Shown here in pieces: positions 46,403 to 55,114 of a stretch of DNA of 64,000 nt (its first letter is position 1; every line of letters begins with the position of its first letter). This DNA comes from Pseudomonas hamedanensis (GTDB taxonomy: Bacteria > Pseudomonadota > Gammaproteobacteria > Pseudomonadales > Pseudomonadaceae): the NCBI RefSeq assembly GCF_014268595.2, contig NZ_CP077091.1, positions 2,874,501-2,938,500 on the forward strand. Reading direction: 5' to 3'. A program made the translations under genes and the position numbers. The notes under the pieces are model-generated. The model made no database searches. It was not told the origin of the DNA and saw only the letters and a program-made list of their open reading frames with translations.

Positions 46403-47182
46403 ATGCTGATGGTGATTTCCCCCGCCAAGACCCTCGATTACGAAACACCGCCGGCGACCCAGCGCTTTACCCAGCCGCAGTACCTCGACCATTCCCAGGA
46501 GCTGATCCAGCAACTGCGCGAACTGAGCCCGGCGCAAATCAGCGAGCTGATGCACGTGTCCGACAAGATCGGCGGCCTCAACGCCGCGCGTTTCGGCAGC
46601 TGGACGCCGGCGTTCACCTCGGAGAACGCCAAGCAGGCACTGCTGGCATTCAAGGGCGACGTTTACACCGGTCTCGATGCGCAATCATTCAGCGAAGCCG
46701 AGTTCGATTACGCGCAGAAACACCTGCGCATGCTTTCAGGTCTCTATGGCCTGTTGCGCCCGCTTGACCTGATGCAGCCTTATCGTCTGGAGATGGGCAC
46801 CAAACTGGCCAATGCACGCGGCAAGGATCTGTACGCGTTCTGGGGCACGCGCATCAGCGAATGGCTCAATGAAGCGCTGGCCGATCAAGGCGACGATGTC
46901 CTGCTCAACCTTGCTTCCAACGAATACTTTTCAGCGGTCAAGCGTAGCGCCTTGAACGCGCGGATCATCAACACCGAGTTCAAGGACCAGAAGAACGGCC
47001 AGTACAAGATCATCAGCTTCTACGCGAAAAAGGCCCGCGGCTTGATGAGCCGTTTCGTGATTCAGGAAAAAATCAACGATCCGGCCCACCTCAAGCAGTT
47101 CGACATGCAGGGTTATCGCTACAGCGCCGAACAGTCGAAACCCGACAATCTGGTGTTTCTGCGCGACCACGCCCCCGAATAA
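46403..47182 (+). CDS. yaaA: Peroxide stress protein YaaA
   Basis: 259 residues. DUF328/UPF0246 family; in E. coli, an OxyR-induced protein that limits free iron during peroxide stress. Motifs: [63 protein letters not shown], and [17 protein letters not shown] at 46403 with AGGAG upstream. Followed by a hairpin and the alginate leader region. Confidence 0.95.
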   Translation: MLMVISPAKTLDYETPPATQRFTQPQYLDHSQELIQQLRELSPAQISELMHVSDKIGGLNAARFGSWTPAFTSENAKQALLAFKGDVYTGLDAQSFSEAEFDYAQKHLRMLSGLYGLLRPLDLMQPYRLEMGTKLANARGKDLYAFWGTRISEWLNEALADQGDDVLLNLASNEYFSAVKRSALNARIINTEFKDQKNGQYKIISFYAKKARGLMSRFVIQEKINDPAHLKQFDMQGYRYSAEQSKPDNLVFLRDHAPE

Positions 47183-47193
47183 AGCATGCCGTT

Positions 47194-47223
47194 TGCACGA
47201 CTCTTTTCAGCAAGAGTCGTGCA
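47194..47223. terminator. Hairpin after yaaA
   Basis: Perfect 12-bp stem TGCACGACTCTT / AAGAGTCGTGCA, loop TTCAGC, 11 bp after yaaA; no T tract. Probably the yaaA transcript end. Confidence 0.6.
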
Positions 47224-47326
47224 CCGCGCACGATGTCAGAAATTCCCCGCCGCATTTCGCCAGTTTAATGGCGCCAAAAAAACCTCCCTGTTTTTTCTAA
47301 GATTAGTTTCACTCGACACTCGTCAG

Positions 47327-47373
47327 TTTTTTCAGTAGTGGCACCAAAATTTTTTTCAGGTAGTGGCACAAAA
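47327..47373. repeat. Direct repeat with TGGCAC boxes upstream of algD
   Basis: Copy 1 at 47327-47349 and copy 2 at 47351-47373 share TTTTTTCAG-(G)-TAGTGGCAC-AAAA. A third shorter match, TTTCAGTTGGCAC, is at 47468-47480, just before the AlgU promoter. TGGCAC is the sigma-54 -24 box, but the matching TGC at -12 is missing, so these may be protein-binding repeats. Confidence 0.7.
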
Positions 47374-47493
47374 CTATCTAGCGCATTTTAAGGCCCGAAA
47401 CTAAAGGGCGAAAGCGAGCGTGCTATCAATTTGAAAGCAGTGCCATCTTTACCAATATTTCAAAAAATTTCAGTTGGCACGATGAGCGGACAG

Positions 47494-47520
47494 GAACTAT
47501 GTCCAAATGCGTAGCTCATA
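47494..47520 (+). promoter_or_regulatory. AlgU (sigma-22/RpoE-like) promoter of the alginate operon
   Basis: GAACTA, 16 bp spacer, TCATA. The AlgU consensus is GAACTT-N16/17-TCnnA. Transcription would start near 47527, about 465 nt before the algD ATG, consistent with the long algD leader known in P. aeruginosa. Confidence 0.65.
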
Positions 47521-47993
47521 CCACCGGTAACGATTCTCGGCGAGTATGTACGAGATAACTTACGCGGAGCAGATAGCCATGTAACCAAGTTGCCACAGCA
47601 ACTTGACTACGTGACTAACGGGTCTCAAAACGAAACGATGGGCAGGAGATACGCACCATTGATATCCCCTACAAAGGCCATGGTCGTACCCCTTTAAATG
47701 TGCTCGCCTGAGCACTGAACCGCTTGATTTACAGGGATTTTCATCCCCGCATCAAGCGTGCAAGACGATTGCACAAGAGTCTTCCGAAAAGAAGATCCGC
47801 TGCATAACAGGGCAAGTCATAACTATAAGGCCTGGTTGCGCACATCTTGAGTGCACTTATTTAGACACTCGAAACTTAGTATGCCTGCACACGGCATTGT
47901 GGCGCCTGTAAGCCACAGTTTCGGGTGCACTAGTGTCCGCTGAACACCATTAACTCCGGCCTCTTTGGCCTGATATATACAGAGGTAATTGCG

Positions 47994-49310
47994 ATGCGCA
48001 TCAGCATATTTGGTTTGGGTTACGTTGGCGCAGTATGTGCCGGTTGCCTGTCTGCACGGGGCCATGACGTAGTTGGCGTCGATGTTGCCAAAGACAAGAT
48101 CGACATGATCAACGCCGGTAAATCGCCGATTGTTGAACCGGGCCTGGGAGAACTTCTGCAACAAGGAATCCAGACCGGTCGTCTGCGCGGTACGACCAAC
48201 TTCGCCGAGGCGATTCGTGATACCGACCTGTCGATGATTTGCGTCGGCACGCCGAGCAAAAAGAACGGCGACCTGGAACTGAACTACATCGAAGCGGTAT
48301 GCCGCGAGATCGGTTTCGTCCTGCGTGAAAAAACCACTCGCCACACCATCGTCGTGCGCAGCACCGTCCTGCCGGGCACCGTGGCCAACGTGGTCATCCC
48401 GATTCTCGAAGACTGCTCGGGCAAAAAAGCCGGCGTCGACTTCGGCGTTGCGGTCAACCCTGAGTTCCTGCGTGAATCCACCGCCATCGCCGACTACGAC
48501 CAGCCGCCGATGACTGTGATCGGTGAGTTCGACACCGCCTCGGGCGACGTTCTGCAATCGCTGTACGAAGAGCTCGACGCACCGATCATCCGCAAGGACA
48601 TCGCCGTTGCCGAGATGATCAAGTACACCTGCAACGTCTGGCACGCCACCAAAGTGACCTTCGCCAACGAGATCGGCAACATCGCCAAAGCGGTCGGCGT
48701 CGATGGCCGTGAAGTGATGGAAGTGGTCTGCCAGGACAAGACGCTGAACCTGTCCCAGTACTACATGCGCCCGGGCTTCGCCTTCGGCGGTTCGTGCCTG
48801 CCAAAAGACGTGCGCGCCCTGACCTACCGAGCCGGTTCCCTGGACGTCGAAGCGCCGCTGCTCAACTCGCTGATGCGCAGTAACGAATCGCAAGTGCAGA
48901 ACGCCTTCGACATCGTTGAAAGCCATGAAAAACGCAAAGTCGCCCTGCTCGGCCTGAGCTTCAAGGCCGGCACCGACGACCTGCGCGAAAGCCCGCTGGT
49001 GGAACTGGCCGAGATGCTGATCGGCAAAGGCTACGACCTGAGCATCTACGACAGCAACGTCGAGTACGCCCGTGTCCACGGTGCGAACAAGGACTACATC
49101 GAATCGAAGATTCCGCACGTGTCGTCTTTGCTCAATTCGGACTTCGACTCGGTGATCGACAACTCCGACGTGATCATCCTCGGCAACCGCGACGAGAAAT
49201 TCCGTGCGCTGGCCCAGGAAGCGCCGCAGGGCAAGCAAGTCATCGACCTGGTGGGCTTCATGTCCAAGGCCACCAGCGCCGGTAGCCGCACCGAAGGTAT
49301 CTGCTGGTAA
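47994..49310 (+). CDS. algD: GDP-mannose 6-dehydrogenase
   Basis: 438 residues. Oxidises GDP-mannose twice with NAD+ to GDP-mannuronic acid, the committed step of alginate synthesis. N-terminal NAD site MRISIFGLGYVGAVCAGCLSARGHDV, central FLRESTAIADYDQPPMTVIG, catalytic Cys in FGGSCLPKDVRAL and the C-terminal GLSFKAGTDDLRESP. Ribosome site AGAGGT 8 nt before the ATG. First gene of the twelve-gene alginate operon. Confidence 0.98.
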   Translation: MRISIFGLGYVGAVCAGCLSARGHDVVGVDVAKDKIDMINAGKSPIVEPGLGELLQQGIQTGRLRGTTNFAEAIRDTDLSMICVGTPSKKNGDLELNYIEAVCREIGFVLREKTTRHTIVVRSTVLPGTVANVVIPILEDCSGKKAGVDFGVAVNPEFLRESTAIADYDQPPMTVIGEFDTASGDVLQSLYEELDAPIIRKDIAVAEMIKYTCNVWHATKVTFANEIGNIAKAVGVDGREVMEVVCQDKTLNLSQYYMRPGFAFGGSCLPKDVRALTYRAGSLDVEAPLLNSLMRSNESQVQNAFDIVESHEKRKVALLGLSFKAGTDDLRESPLVELAEMLIGKGYDLSIYDSNVEYARVHGANKDYIESKIPHVSSLLNSDFDSVIDNSDVIILGNRDEKFRALAQEAPQGKQVIDLVGFMSKATSAGSRTEGICW

Positions 49311-49334
49311 AGCAGCCCTGAGCGACAAGCCTCG

Positions 49335-49365
49335 AGCTGCAAGCCAAAGCGTTTCGCTTGCAGCT
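49335..49365. repeat. Inverted repeat between algD and alg8
   Basis: Stem AGCTGCAAGC / GCTTGCAGCT around an 11-nt loop, followed by tandem TGCGGCT units. The AGCTGCAAGC-type sequence looks like a dispersed intergenic repeat of pseudomonads and may act as an mRNA stability hairpin. Confidence 0.7.
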
Positions 49366-49408
49366 TGCGGCTTGCGGCTTGAAGCCTTCTCACCTTCGGA
49401 TGACGGTT

Positions 49409-50890
49409 ATGACCAAGCTCAAACATTTTTTTCTGCAATCAGCCGGCTGGCTTTTTTATCTCAGTCTGCTGATGGGCCTGGCCTTGATGCTGCCCACGTC
49501 CACATTCGACGCCGAGTCGAAGGACTTCATTTTCCTGATTGGCGCCGTGGGTATCTGGCGCTACTCGATGGGTGCAACGCACTTTGTGCGCGGCATGATT
49601 TTTCTTTACATCGTTTACCCGCACCTGCGCCGCAAAGTGCGCAAGCTGGGTAAAGCGGCCGACCCGTCGCATGTGTTTCTGATGGTCACCAGCTTTCGTA
49701 TCGACGCGCTGACCACAGCGCAGGTCTACAGCTCGGTGATCCGCGAAGCCATCGACTGCGAACTGCCGACCACCATTGTCTGCTCGATCGTGGAAATGTC
49801 CGACGAGTTGCTGGTCAAGGCGCTGTGGGCGCGGATGAATCCGCCGGAGCGGGTCAAGCTCGATTTCGTGCGCATTCCCGGCACCGGCAAGCGCGATGGT
49901 CTGGCCTTCGGTTTCCGCGCCATCTCCCGCCACCTGCCGGACGACCGTGCCGTGGTGGCCGTGATCGACGGCGACACTGTGCTCGGCGAAGGCGTCGTGC
50001 GCAAGACCGTGCCGTGGTTCCAGCTGTTCGGCAACGTCGGTGGCCTGACCACCAACGAATTCTGCGAAGTGCGCGGCGGCTACATCATGAGCGAATGGCA
50101 CAAGCTGCGTTTCGCCCAGCGCCACATCAACATGTGCTCGATGGCCCTGTCCAAGCGCGTGCTGACCATGACCGGTCGTATGTCGGTGTTCAAAGCGTCC
50201 GTAGTGACCAACCCGGAATTCATCGCCGACGTCGAAAGCGACTCGCTGCAGCACTGGCGTCTGGGCCGCTTCAAGTTCCTCACCGGCGACGACAAGTCGA
50301 GCTGGTTCAGCCTGATGCGCCTGGGCTACGACACCTTTTACGTGCCGGACGCGGCGATCAACACTGTTGAACACCCGCCGGAAAAGAGCTTCATCAAGGC
50401 CAGTCGCAAGCTGATGTTCCGCTGGTACGGCAACAACCTGCGCCAGAATTCGCGCGCGCTGGGCCTGGGTATCCGCCGTCTCGGTGCGTTCACTTCGGTG
50501 GTGCTGTTTGATCAGCGCGTGTCGATGTGGACCTCGCTGCTCGGCCTGACCGTGGCAATCATCGCCAGCTTCAAGTACGGCACCGCGTTCATCCTGGTGT
50601 ACCTGCTGTGGATCGGCATCACCCGCCTGATCCTGACGCTGCTGCTGTCGTGCTCCGGTCACCGCATCGGCCCGGCTTATCCGGCGATTCTGTATTACAA
50701 CCAGATCGTTGGCGCGCTGGTGAAGATCTACGTGTTCTTCCGTCTCGACCAACAGTCCTGGACTCGCCAACCGACCGCCCTGACCCGTGATCTCGCCAGC
50801 TTTCAACGTTGGTTCAACACCTGGTCGTCTCGGACCATGACCTTCTCCGCCGGCAGCATTTTTGTCGCCGTGTTGCTGATGATGGTCTGA
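49409..50890 (+). CDS. alg8: Alginate polymerase catalytic subunit Alg8
   Basis: 493 residues. Inner-membrane family-2 glycosyltransferase that polymerises mannuronate from GDP-ManA together with Alg44. N-terminal membrane helices ([17 protein letters not shown]), GT2 core with [14 protein letters not shown] (Asp-x-Asp), AIDCELPT and [12 protein letters not shown], the [10 protein letters not shown] motif, and C-terminal helices ([39 protein letters not shown]). ATG at 49409 chosen; ATG at 49400 would add three residues. Confidence 0.95.
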   Translation: MTKLKHFFLQSAGWLFYLSLLMGLALMLPTSTFDAESKDFIFLIGAVGIWRYSMGATHFVRGMIFLYIVYPHLRRKVRKLGKAADPSHVFLMVTSFRIDALTTAQVYSSVIREAIDCELPTTIVCSIVEMSDELLVKALWARMNPPERVKLDFVRIPGTGKRDGLAFGFRAISRHLPDDRAVVAVIDGDTVLGEGVVRKTVPWFQLFGNVGGLTTNEFCEVRGGYIMSEWHKLRFAQRHINMCSMALSKRVLTMTGRMSVFKASVVTNPEFIADVESDSLQHWRLGRFKFLTGDDKSSWFSLMRLGYDTFYVPDAAINTVEHPPEKSFIKASRKLMFRWYGNNLRQNSRALGLGIRRLGAFTSVVLFDQRVSMWTSLLGLTVAIIASFKYGTAFILVYLLWIGITRLILTLLLSCSGHRIGPAYPAILYYNQIVGALVKIYVFFRLDQQSWTRQPTALTRDLASFQRWFNTWSSRTMTFSAGSIFVAVLLMMV

Positions 50891-50925
50891 ACCGCCCCTA
50901 TTGAATTAACAAGGAAATCGCCCCT

Positions 50926-52095
50926 ATGAATACCGCCGTGAACGTCAACGTAGTGCATGAATCCGAAGCCCAGCGCCAACACGCCCGGGTCAAAATCCCG
51001 GCCAAGCTGCGCTTTTTCGGTCCTGACCGCACGCCGGTCGAAGCTCGGGTCATCGACCTGTCTGCCGGTGGTCTGGCGTTCAACGCCGGGCAGCTGCAGT
51101 TGACGGTCGGCCAGGTGTACAAGGCGCGCCTGCAATTTGTCATCGACAACCTCGGCATCGCCATGGACGTCGAGCTGCAAGTGCGCTCCTTTGATCGCCA
51201 GACCGGCCGCACCGGTTGCCAGTTCCAGAACCTGGAGCCGCAGGACATTTCCACCCTGCGCCACCTGATCACTTCGCACCTGGCCGGCGACATCGTCAGC
51301 ATCGGCGAAGTACTGGCGACCTTGCAGCGCGACAACTTCACCAAGGCGCGCAAGAACAAGGACAGCGGCAATGGCATGACCGCGTTCGGACGCCTGAAAG
51401 CGGTGACCTTCAGCGCCGGCATTTTCGCCGTCGGTCTGGTGGCGGCCGGTTTCATTTTCAAGTCGGTGTACGGCATGTACTTCGTCAGCCACGCCCAGGC
51501 CGGTCTGGTCAGCGTGCCGGGCATGAACATCACCATGCCCCGCGACGGCACCGTGCAGAGCCTGATCAAGTCGGACGGCGTCGCCGCCAAAGGCGCCCCG
51601 CTGGCAACCTTCAGCACCAGCATGCTCGACGTCCTCAAGGGTCATCTGGCGGAAGATCAACTGGCCCCGGCCAAGGTTGAAGAACTGTTCGGCAAACAAA
51701 TGACCGGCACCCTGACTTCGCCGTGCGACTGCACCGTGGCCCAGCAACTGGTGGCTGACGGTCAGTACGCGAGCAAGGGCGACGTGATCTTCCAGCTGGT
51801 GCCGCGCAACACTCAAGCGACTGTTGATGCGCGCTTCTCCTATCGCCAGTTCGGCGACGTGCGTCCGGGCACCCCGGTGAGCTTCCAGATCGCCGGCGAA
51901 GACAAGACCCGAACCGGCAAGATCGTCAGCAGCAGCAGCCTGAAGAGCGCCGACCTGTCTTCCGACATCCGTGTGCAGATCCAGCCTGACGAGCCGCTGG
52001 ACAGCAGCTTCGCCGGCCGCCCGGTGGAAGTGAACAGCGACCGTGGCCCGAACCTGAACTGGCTGATCGACAAAGCCATGGCTGCCGGTCTTTAA
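50926..52095 (+). CDS. alg44: Alginate co-polymerase and c-di-GMP receptor Alg44
   Basis: 389 residues. N-terminal PilZ domain with the c-di-GMP ligands Arg17, Arg21 (RQHAR), Asp44 and Ser46 (DLSAGG) at the positions known from P. aeruginosa. One membrane segment (TFSAGIFAVGLVAAGFIFKS) leads to a periplasmic HlyD-like part with SVPGMNITMPRDGTVQSLI and PVSFQIAGEDKTRTGKIV. It activates Alg8 on binding c-di-GMP. 35 bp after alg8. Confidence 0.97.
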   Translation: MNTAVNVNVVHESEAQRQHARVKIPAKLRFFGPDRTPVEARVIDLSAGGLAFNAGQLQLTVGQVYKARLQFVIDNLGIAMDVELQVRSFDRQTGRTGCQFQNLEPQDISTLRHLITSHLAGDIVSIGEVLATLQRDNFTKARKNKDSGNGMTAFGRLKAVTFSAGIFAVGLVAAGFIFKSVYGMYFVSHAQAGLVSVPGMNITMPRDGTVQSLIKSDGVAAKGAPLATFSTSMLDVLKGHLAEDQLAPAKVEELFGKQMTGTLTSPCDCTVAQQLVADGQYASKGDVIFQLVPRNTQATVDARFSYRQFGDVRPGTPVSFQIAGEDKTRTGKIVSSSSLKSADLSSDIRVQIQPDEPLDSSFAGRPVEVNSDRGPNLNWLIDKAMAAGL

Positions 52096-52110
52096 GTCGA
52101 GGACATGCCT

Positions 52111-53610
52111 GTGACTACTCATAACTTGAACACACCGCCGACCCTGTGGGAGCGAGCCTGCTCGCGAAAGGATCGCCGTGGTGTGTCTGATGTACCGAGT
52201 CGCTTGCATCGCGAGCAGGCTCACTCCTACATTGGGACGGTGTGTGCCTTGGCGCTGGCAGTGTCTCTGGCCGGTTGCGCCGGTCTGCCCGATCAGCGTC
52301 TGGCCAACGAAGCGCTCAAGCGTGGCGACACCGCCACTGCGGCGCAGAACTACCAGCAACTCGCCGAGCTGGGCTACAGCGAAGCGCAAGTGGGCCTGGC
52401 CGATATCCAGGTCGACAGCCGCGACCCGGCGCAGATGAAACAGGCCGAAGCGACTTACCGCGCCGCCGCCAGTGTTTCGCCGCGCGCCCAGGCCCGTCTC
52501 GGTCGCTTGCTCGTGGCCAAACCGGGCGCCACCGAAGCCGAGCACCACGAAGCCGAAACCCTGCTGAAAAAAGCTGCCGCCAACGGCGAAGGCAATACGT
52601 TGATCCCGCTGGCGATGCTCTATTTGCAGTACCCGCACAGCTTCCCCAACGTCAACGCCCAGCAGCAAATCGATCAGTGGCGCAAGGCCGGTTACCCGGA
52701 AGCCGGTCTGGCCCAAGTGCTGCTGTATCGCACCCAGGGCACTTACGATCAGCACCTGGATGACGTGGAAAAAATCTGCAAGGCCGCGCTCACCACCACC
52801 GACATCTGCTATGTCGAACTGGCCACGGTCTATCAGAAACGCGGCCAACCCGAGCAACAGGCCGAGCTGATCAAGCAGATGCAGGCCGGTTACAGCCGTG
52901 GCACCGTCACTGCGCAACGGGTCGATTCCGTGGCCCGCGTGCTGGCTGATTCGACCCTGGGCAAGACCGACGAGAAAACCGCGCAGTCGCTGCTCGAGCC
53001 GATCGCTCCGGGCTACCCGGCGTCATGGGTCACCCTTGCGCAACTGCTCTACGACTTCCCCGAACTGGGCGATGTCGACCAGATGATGAAGTACCTGGAC
53101 AACGGCCGTGCCGCCGATCAGCCGCGCGCCGAGCTGTTGCTGGGCAAGGTTTACTACGAAGGCAAAGTGGTTCCGGCAGATGCCAAAGTCGCCGAGGAAC
53201 ATTTCCAGAAAGCCGTTGGCCGTGAGGTCGCTGCCGACTATTACCTCGGCCAGATTTACCGCCGTGGTTACCTGGGCAAGGTCTATCCGCAGAAGGCCCT
53301 CGATCATCTGCTGACGGCTGCGCGCAACGGCCAGAACAGCGCCGATTTCGCCATCGCCCAGCTGTTTTCCCAAGGCAAGGGCACCAAGCCCGACCCGCTG
53401 AACGCCTACGTGTTCAGCCAATTGGCCAAGGCGCAAAACACCCCGCAAGCCGATGAACTGGCGGCCACGCTTGAGGCGCAATTGCCGCCCGAGCGCCTGC
53501 CCGAAGCCCGCCGCCTGCTGCAACAAGAGCAAGCCAGCCGCGGCGCCCTGAACCCGAACACGCTGCAACTGCACGCCCTGCAAGAAGAAGACGGCGAGGA
53601 AAAATTATGA
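52111..53610 (+). CDS. algK: Alginate secretion TPR/Sel1 lipoprotein AlgK (REP-bearing N-terminus)
   Basis: 499 residues from the GTG at 52111, which has GAGGA 7 nt upstream; the ATG at 52105 is only 1 nt from that site. The mature protein starts at Cys of [12 protein letters not shown] and contains many Sel1-like helical repeats ([40 protein letters not shown] and on), the outer-membrane scaffold that helps place AlgE. Oddity: residues about 12-40 are encoded by a complete REPIN (52145-52231; WERACSRK ... HREQAHSY), giving an unusually long basic region before the hydrophobic core [12 protein letters not shown]. Overlaps algE by 4 nt. Confidence 0.93.
   Translation: MTTHNLNTPPTLWERACSRKDRRGVSDVPSRLHREQAHSYIGTVCALALAVSLAGCAGLPDQRLANEALKRGDTATAAQNYQQLAELGYSEAQVGLADIQVDSRDPAQMKQAEATYRAAASVSPRAQARLGRLLVAKPGATEAEHHEAETLLKKAAANGEGNTLIPLAMLYLQYPHSFPNVNAQQQIDQWRKAGYPEAGLAQVLLYRTQGTYDQHLDDVEKICKAALTTTDICYVELATVYQKRGQPEQQAELIKQMQAGYSRGTVTAQRVDSVARVLADSTLGKTDEKTAQSLLEPIAPGYPASWVTLAQLLYDFPELGDVDQMMKYLDNGRAADQPRAELLLGKVYYEGKVVPADAKVAEEHFQKAVGREVAADYYLGQIYRRGYLGKVYPQKALDHLLTAARNGQNSADFAIAQLFSQGKGTKPDPLNAYVFSQLAKAQNTPQADELAATLEAQLPPERLPEARRLLQQEQASRGALNPNTLQLHALQEEDGEEKL
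52145..52231. repeat. REPIN inside the algK coding sequence
   Basis: Left arm TGTGGGAGCGAGCCTGCTCG, right arm CGAGCAGGCTCACTCCTACA. Same family as the intergenic copies, but read in frame as part of AlgK: 87 bp, exactly 29 codons, with no stop. Confidence 0.93.
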
Positions 53611-55088
53611 AGTTGAATCCATTTGTGAAGGCTGGCATTGGCCTCACGTTCGCGCTGATCTGGTCTTGCCCGACACTCGCCGCGATGACTGAAAGCAAGA
53701 ACTTCGGCCTGGAAGTGAAACTCACCGGCCAGTCCGAAGACGACCGCGACCTCGGCACCGCCCGTGGCGGCGACGTCAATGGCGTCGGCCTCGACCTGCG
53801 TCCGTGGGTCTACGGCGAAAGCGGCGCGTGGAGCGCCTACGCCATGGGCCAGGCCGTGACCTCGACCGACATCATCGAGACCGACACCCTGCAACAATCC
53901 GACGGTGCGCAAGCCACCGACAGCGGTGATCGCGAAACCAAGAAAAACTACCTGGCGATGCGCGAGTTCTGGGTCGGCTACAGCGGCTTCACGCCCTACC
54001 CCGGCGAGATCCTCAAGTTCGGTCGCCAGCGCCTGCGCAATGACGACGGCCAATGGCGCGACACCAACATCGAAGCGCTGAACTGGACCTTCGACACCAC
54101 CCTGCTGCGTGCCAACGCCGGTGTCGCCGAGCGCTTCAGCGAATACCGCACCGACTTGAAAGAGCTGGCGCCGAAAGACAAGGATCGTCTGCACGCCTAC
54201 GCCGATGCGGCCTATCAGTGGACGCCGGGCCAGTGGGTCGGCATTCGTGGTCATCACACCCACGATGACGGCAAACTCGATTACGCCGAGCCGGGCGTCC
54301 CGCGCGACTCGCTGGACAAGACCGAGAACGGCGACATCAGCTGGATCGGTCTGACCGCCGACAGCGACGCCTACAACTGGCGCAACACCAACACCGTCAA
54401 CTACTGGGGCAGCATCACCGGCATGAGCGGCGACCGCGACACGGTCAACGCGCTGAACGCCGATGGCAGCCGCCCTGCACAGGCCAAACGCAGTGATGAC
54501 ATCAGCGGCTGGGCGGCCGATGTCGGCGTGCGTCTGCGCCTCGATCCGCAATGGCAAGTCGGCGGTGCCTATGCCCGCGCCAGTGCCGACTACGAACAGA
54601 ACGGTCTGGAGAGCAACCGCTCCAACTACACCGGCACCCGTTCGCGCGTGCACCGTTTCGGCGAAGCGTTCCGTGGCGAAATGAACAACATGCAGACCGC
54701 CACCCTGTTCGGTTCGTGGATGGTCAACGACGAGTACGACGCCAGCCTGATCTACCACAAGTTCTGGCGTGTCGACGGCAACAAGCCGGTGGGCAGCAAC
54801 GGCATCAACGCCGTGAAAAACAACACCGACGACGTCACCGGCGCGATCCTCTCCAGCACCTCGCTGCCGCTTGAAGACGGCAACAAGGACCTGGGTCAGG
54901 AGATGGACCTGGTGGTCACCAAGTACTTCAAGCAAGGCCTGTTGCCGGCGGCGTTGAGCCAGTCGATCGACGAGCCTTCGGCGCTGGTGCGCTTCCGTGG
55001 CGGTGTGTTCAAACCGGGCGATGCCTATGGCAGCCAGGTGGATTCGTACATGCACCGTGCGTTCATCGACGTGATCTGGCGCTTCTGA
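53607..55088 (+). CDS. algE: Alginate outer-membrane porin AlgE
   Basis: 493 residues. Signal peptide [19 protein letters not shown] ... TLAA, then an 18-strand beta-barrel pattern ending in the outer-membrane signature FIDVIWRF with terminal Phe. Secretes alginate through an Arg/Lys-rich pore: [37 protein letters not shown] is conserved in the family. ATGA overlap with algK; TGATG contact with a possible algG start. Confidence 0.97.
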   Translation: MKLNPFVKAGIGLTFALIWSCPTLAAMTESKNFGLEVKLTGQSEDDRDLGTARGGDVNGVGLDLRPWVYGESGAWSAYAMGQAVTSTDIIETDTLQQSDGAQATDSGDRETKKNYLAMREFWVGYSGFTPYPGEILKFGRQRLRNDDGQWRDTNIEALNWTFDTTLLRANAGVAERFSEYRTDLKELAPKDKDRLHAYADAAYQWTPGQWVGIRGHHTHDDGKLDYAEPGVPRDSLDKTENGDISWIGLTADSDAYNWRNTNTVNYWGSITGMSGDRDTVNALNADGSRPAQAKRSDDISGWAADVGVRLRLDPQWQVGGAYARASADYEQNGLESNRSNYTGTRSRVHRFGEAFRGEMNNMQTATLFGSWMVNDEYDASLIYHKFWRVDGNKPVGSNGINAVKNNTDDVTGAILSSTSLPLEDGNKDLGQEMDLVVTKYFKQGLLPAALSQSIDEPSALVRFRGGVFKPGDAYGSQVDSYMHRAFIDVIWRF

Positions 55089-55114
55089 TGCGAGCCGCCA
55101 AGGGAGTGCCCGAC

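Larger units (their letters stand above)
47183..47993. other. Gene-free alginate operon control region
   Basis: 811 bp without any credible gene before algD. Contents from left to right: yaaA hairpin; two near-identical TTTTTTCAG(G)TAGTGGCAC boxes and a third partial one; an AlgU-type promoter; then about 465 bp of untranslated leader with stem-loops (47721-47758 and 47861-47930). This fits the long, heavily regulated algD upstream region of other pseudomonads. I did not find the AlgR half-site CCGTTCGTC or a clear AmrZ site. Confidence 0.75.

Noticed and set aside
47336..47380. Sigma-54 promoter upstream of algD
   Set aside because: TGGCAC is present twice but the TTGC -12 element at the right distance is absent in both copies.
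47183..47993. Small protein gene in the algD upstream region
   Set aside because: No frame with start, ribosome site and codon bias; the region reads as non-coding.
50803..52917. 704-codon open frame antisense to alg44 and algK
   Set aside because: It runs across gene boundaries and the REPIN with low-complexity His/Gln/Arg-rich composition; a shadow.
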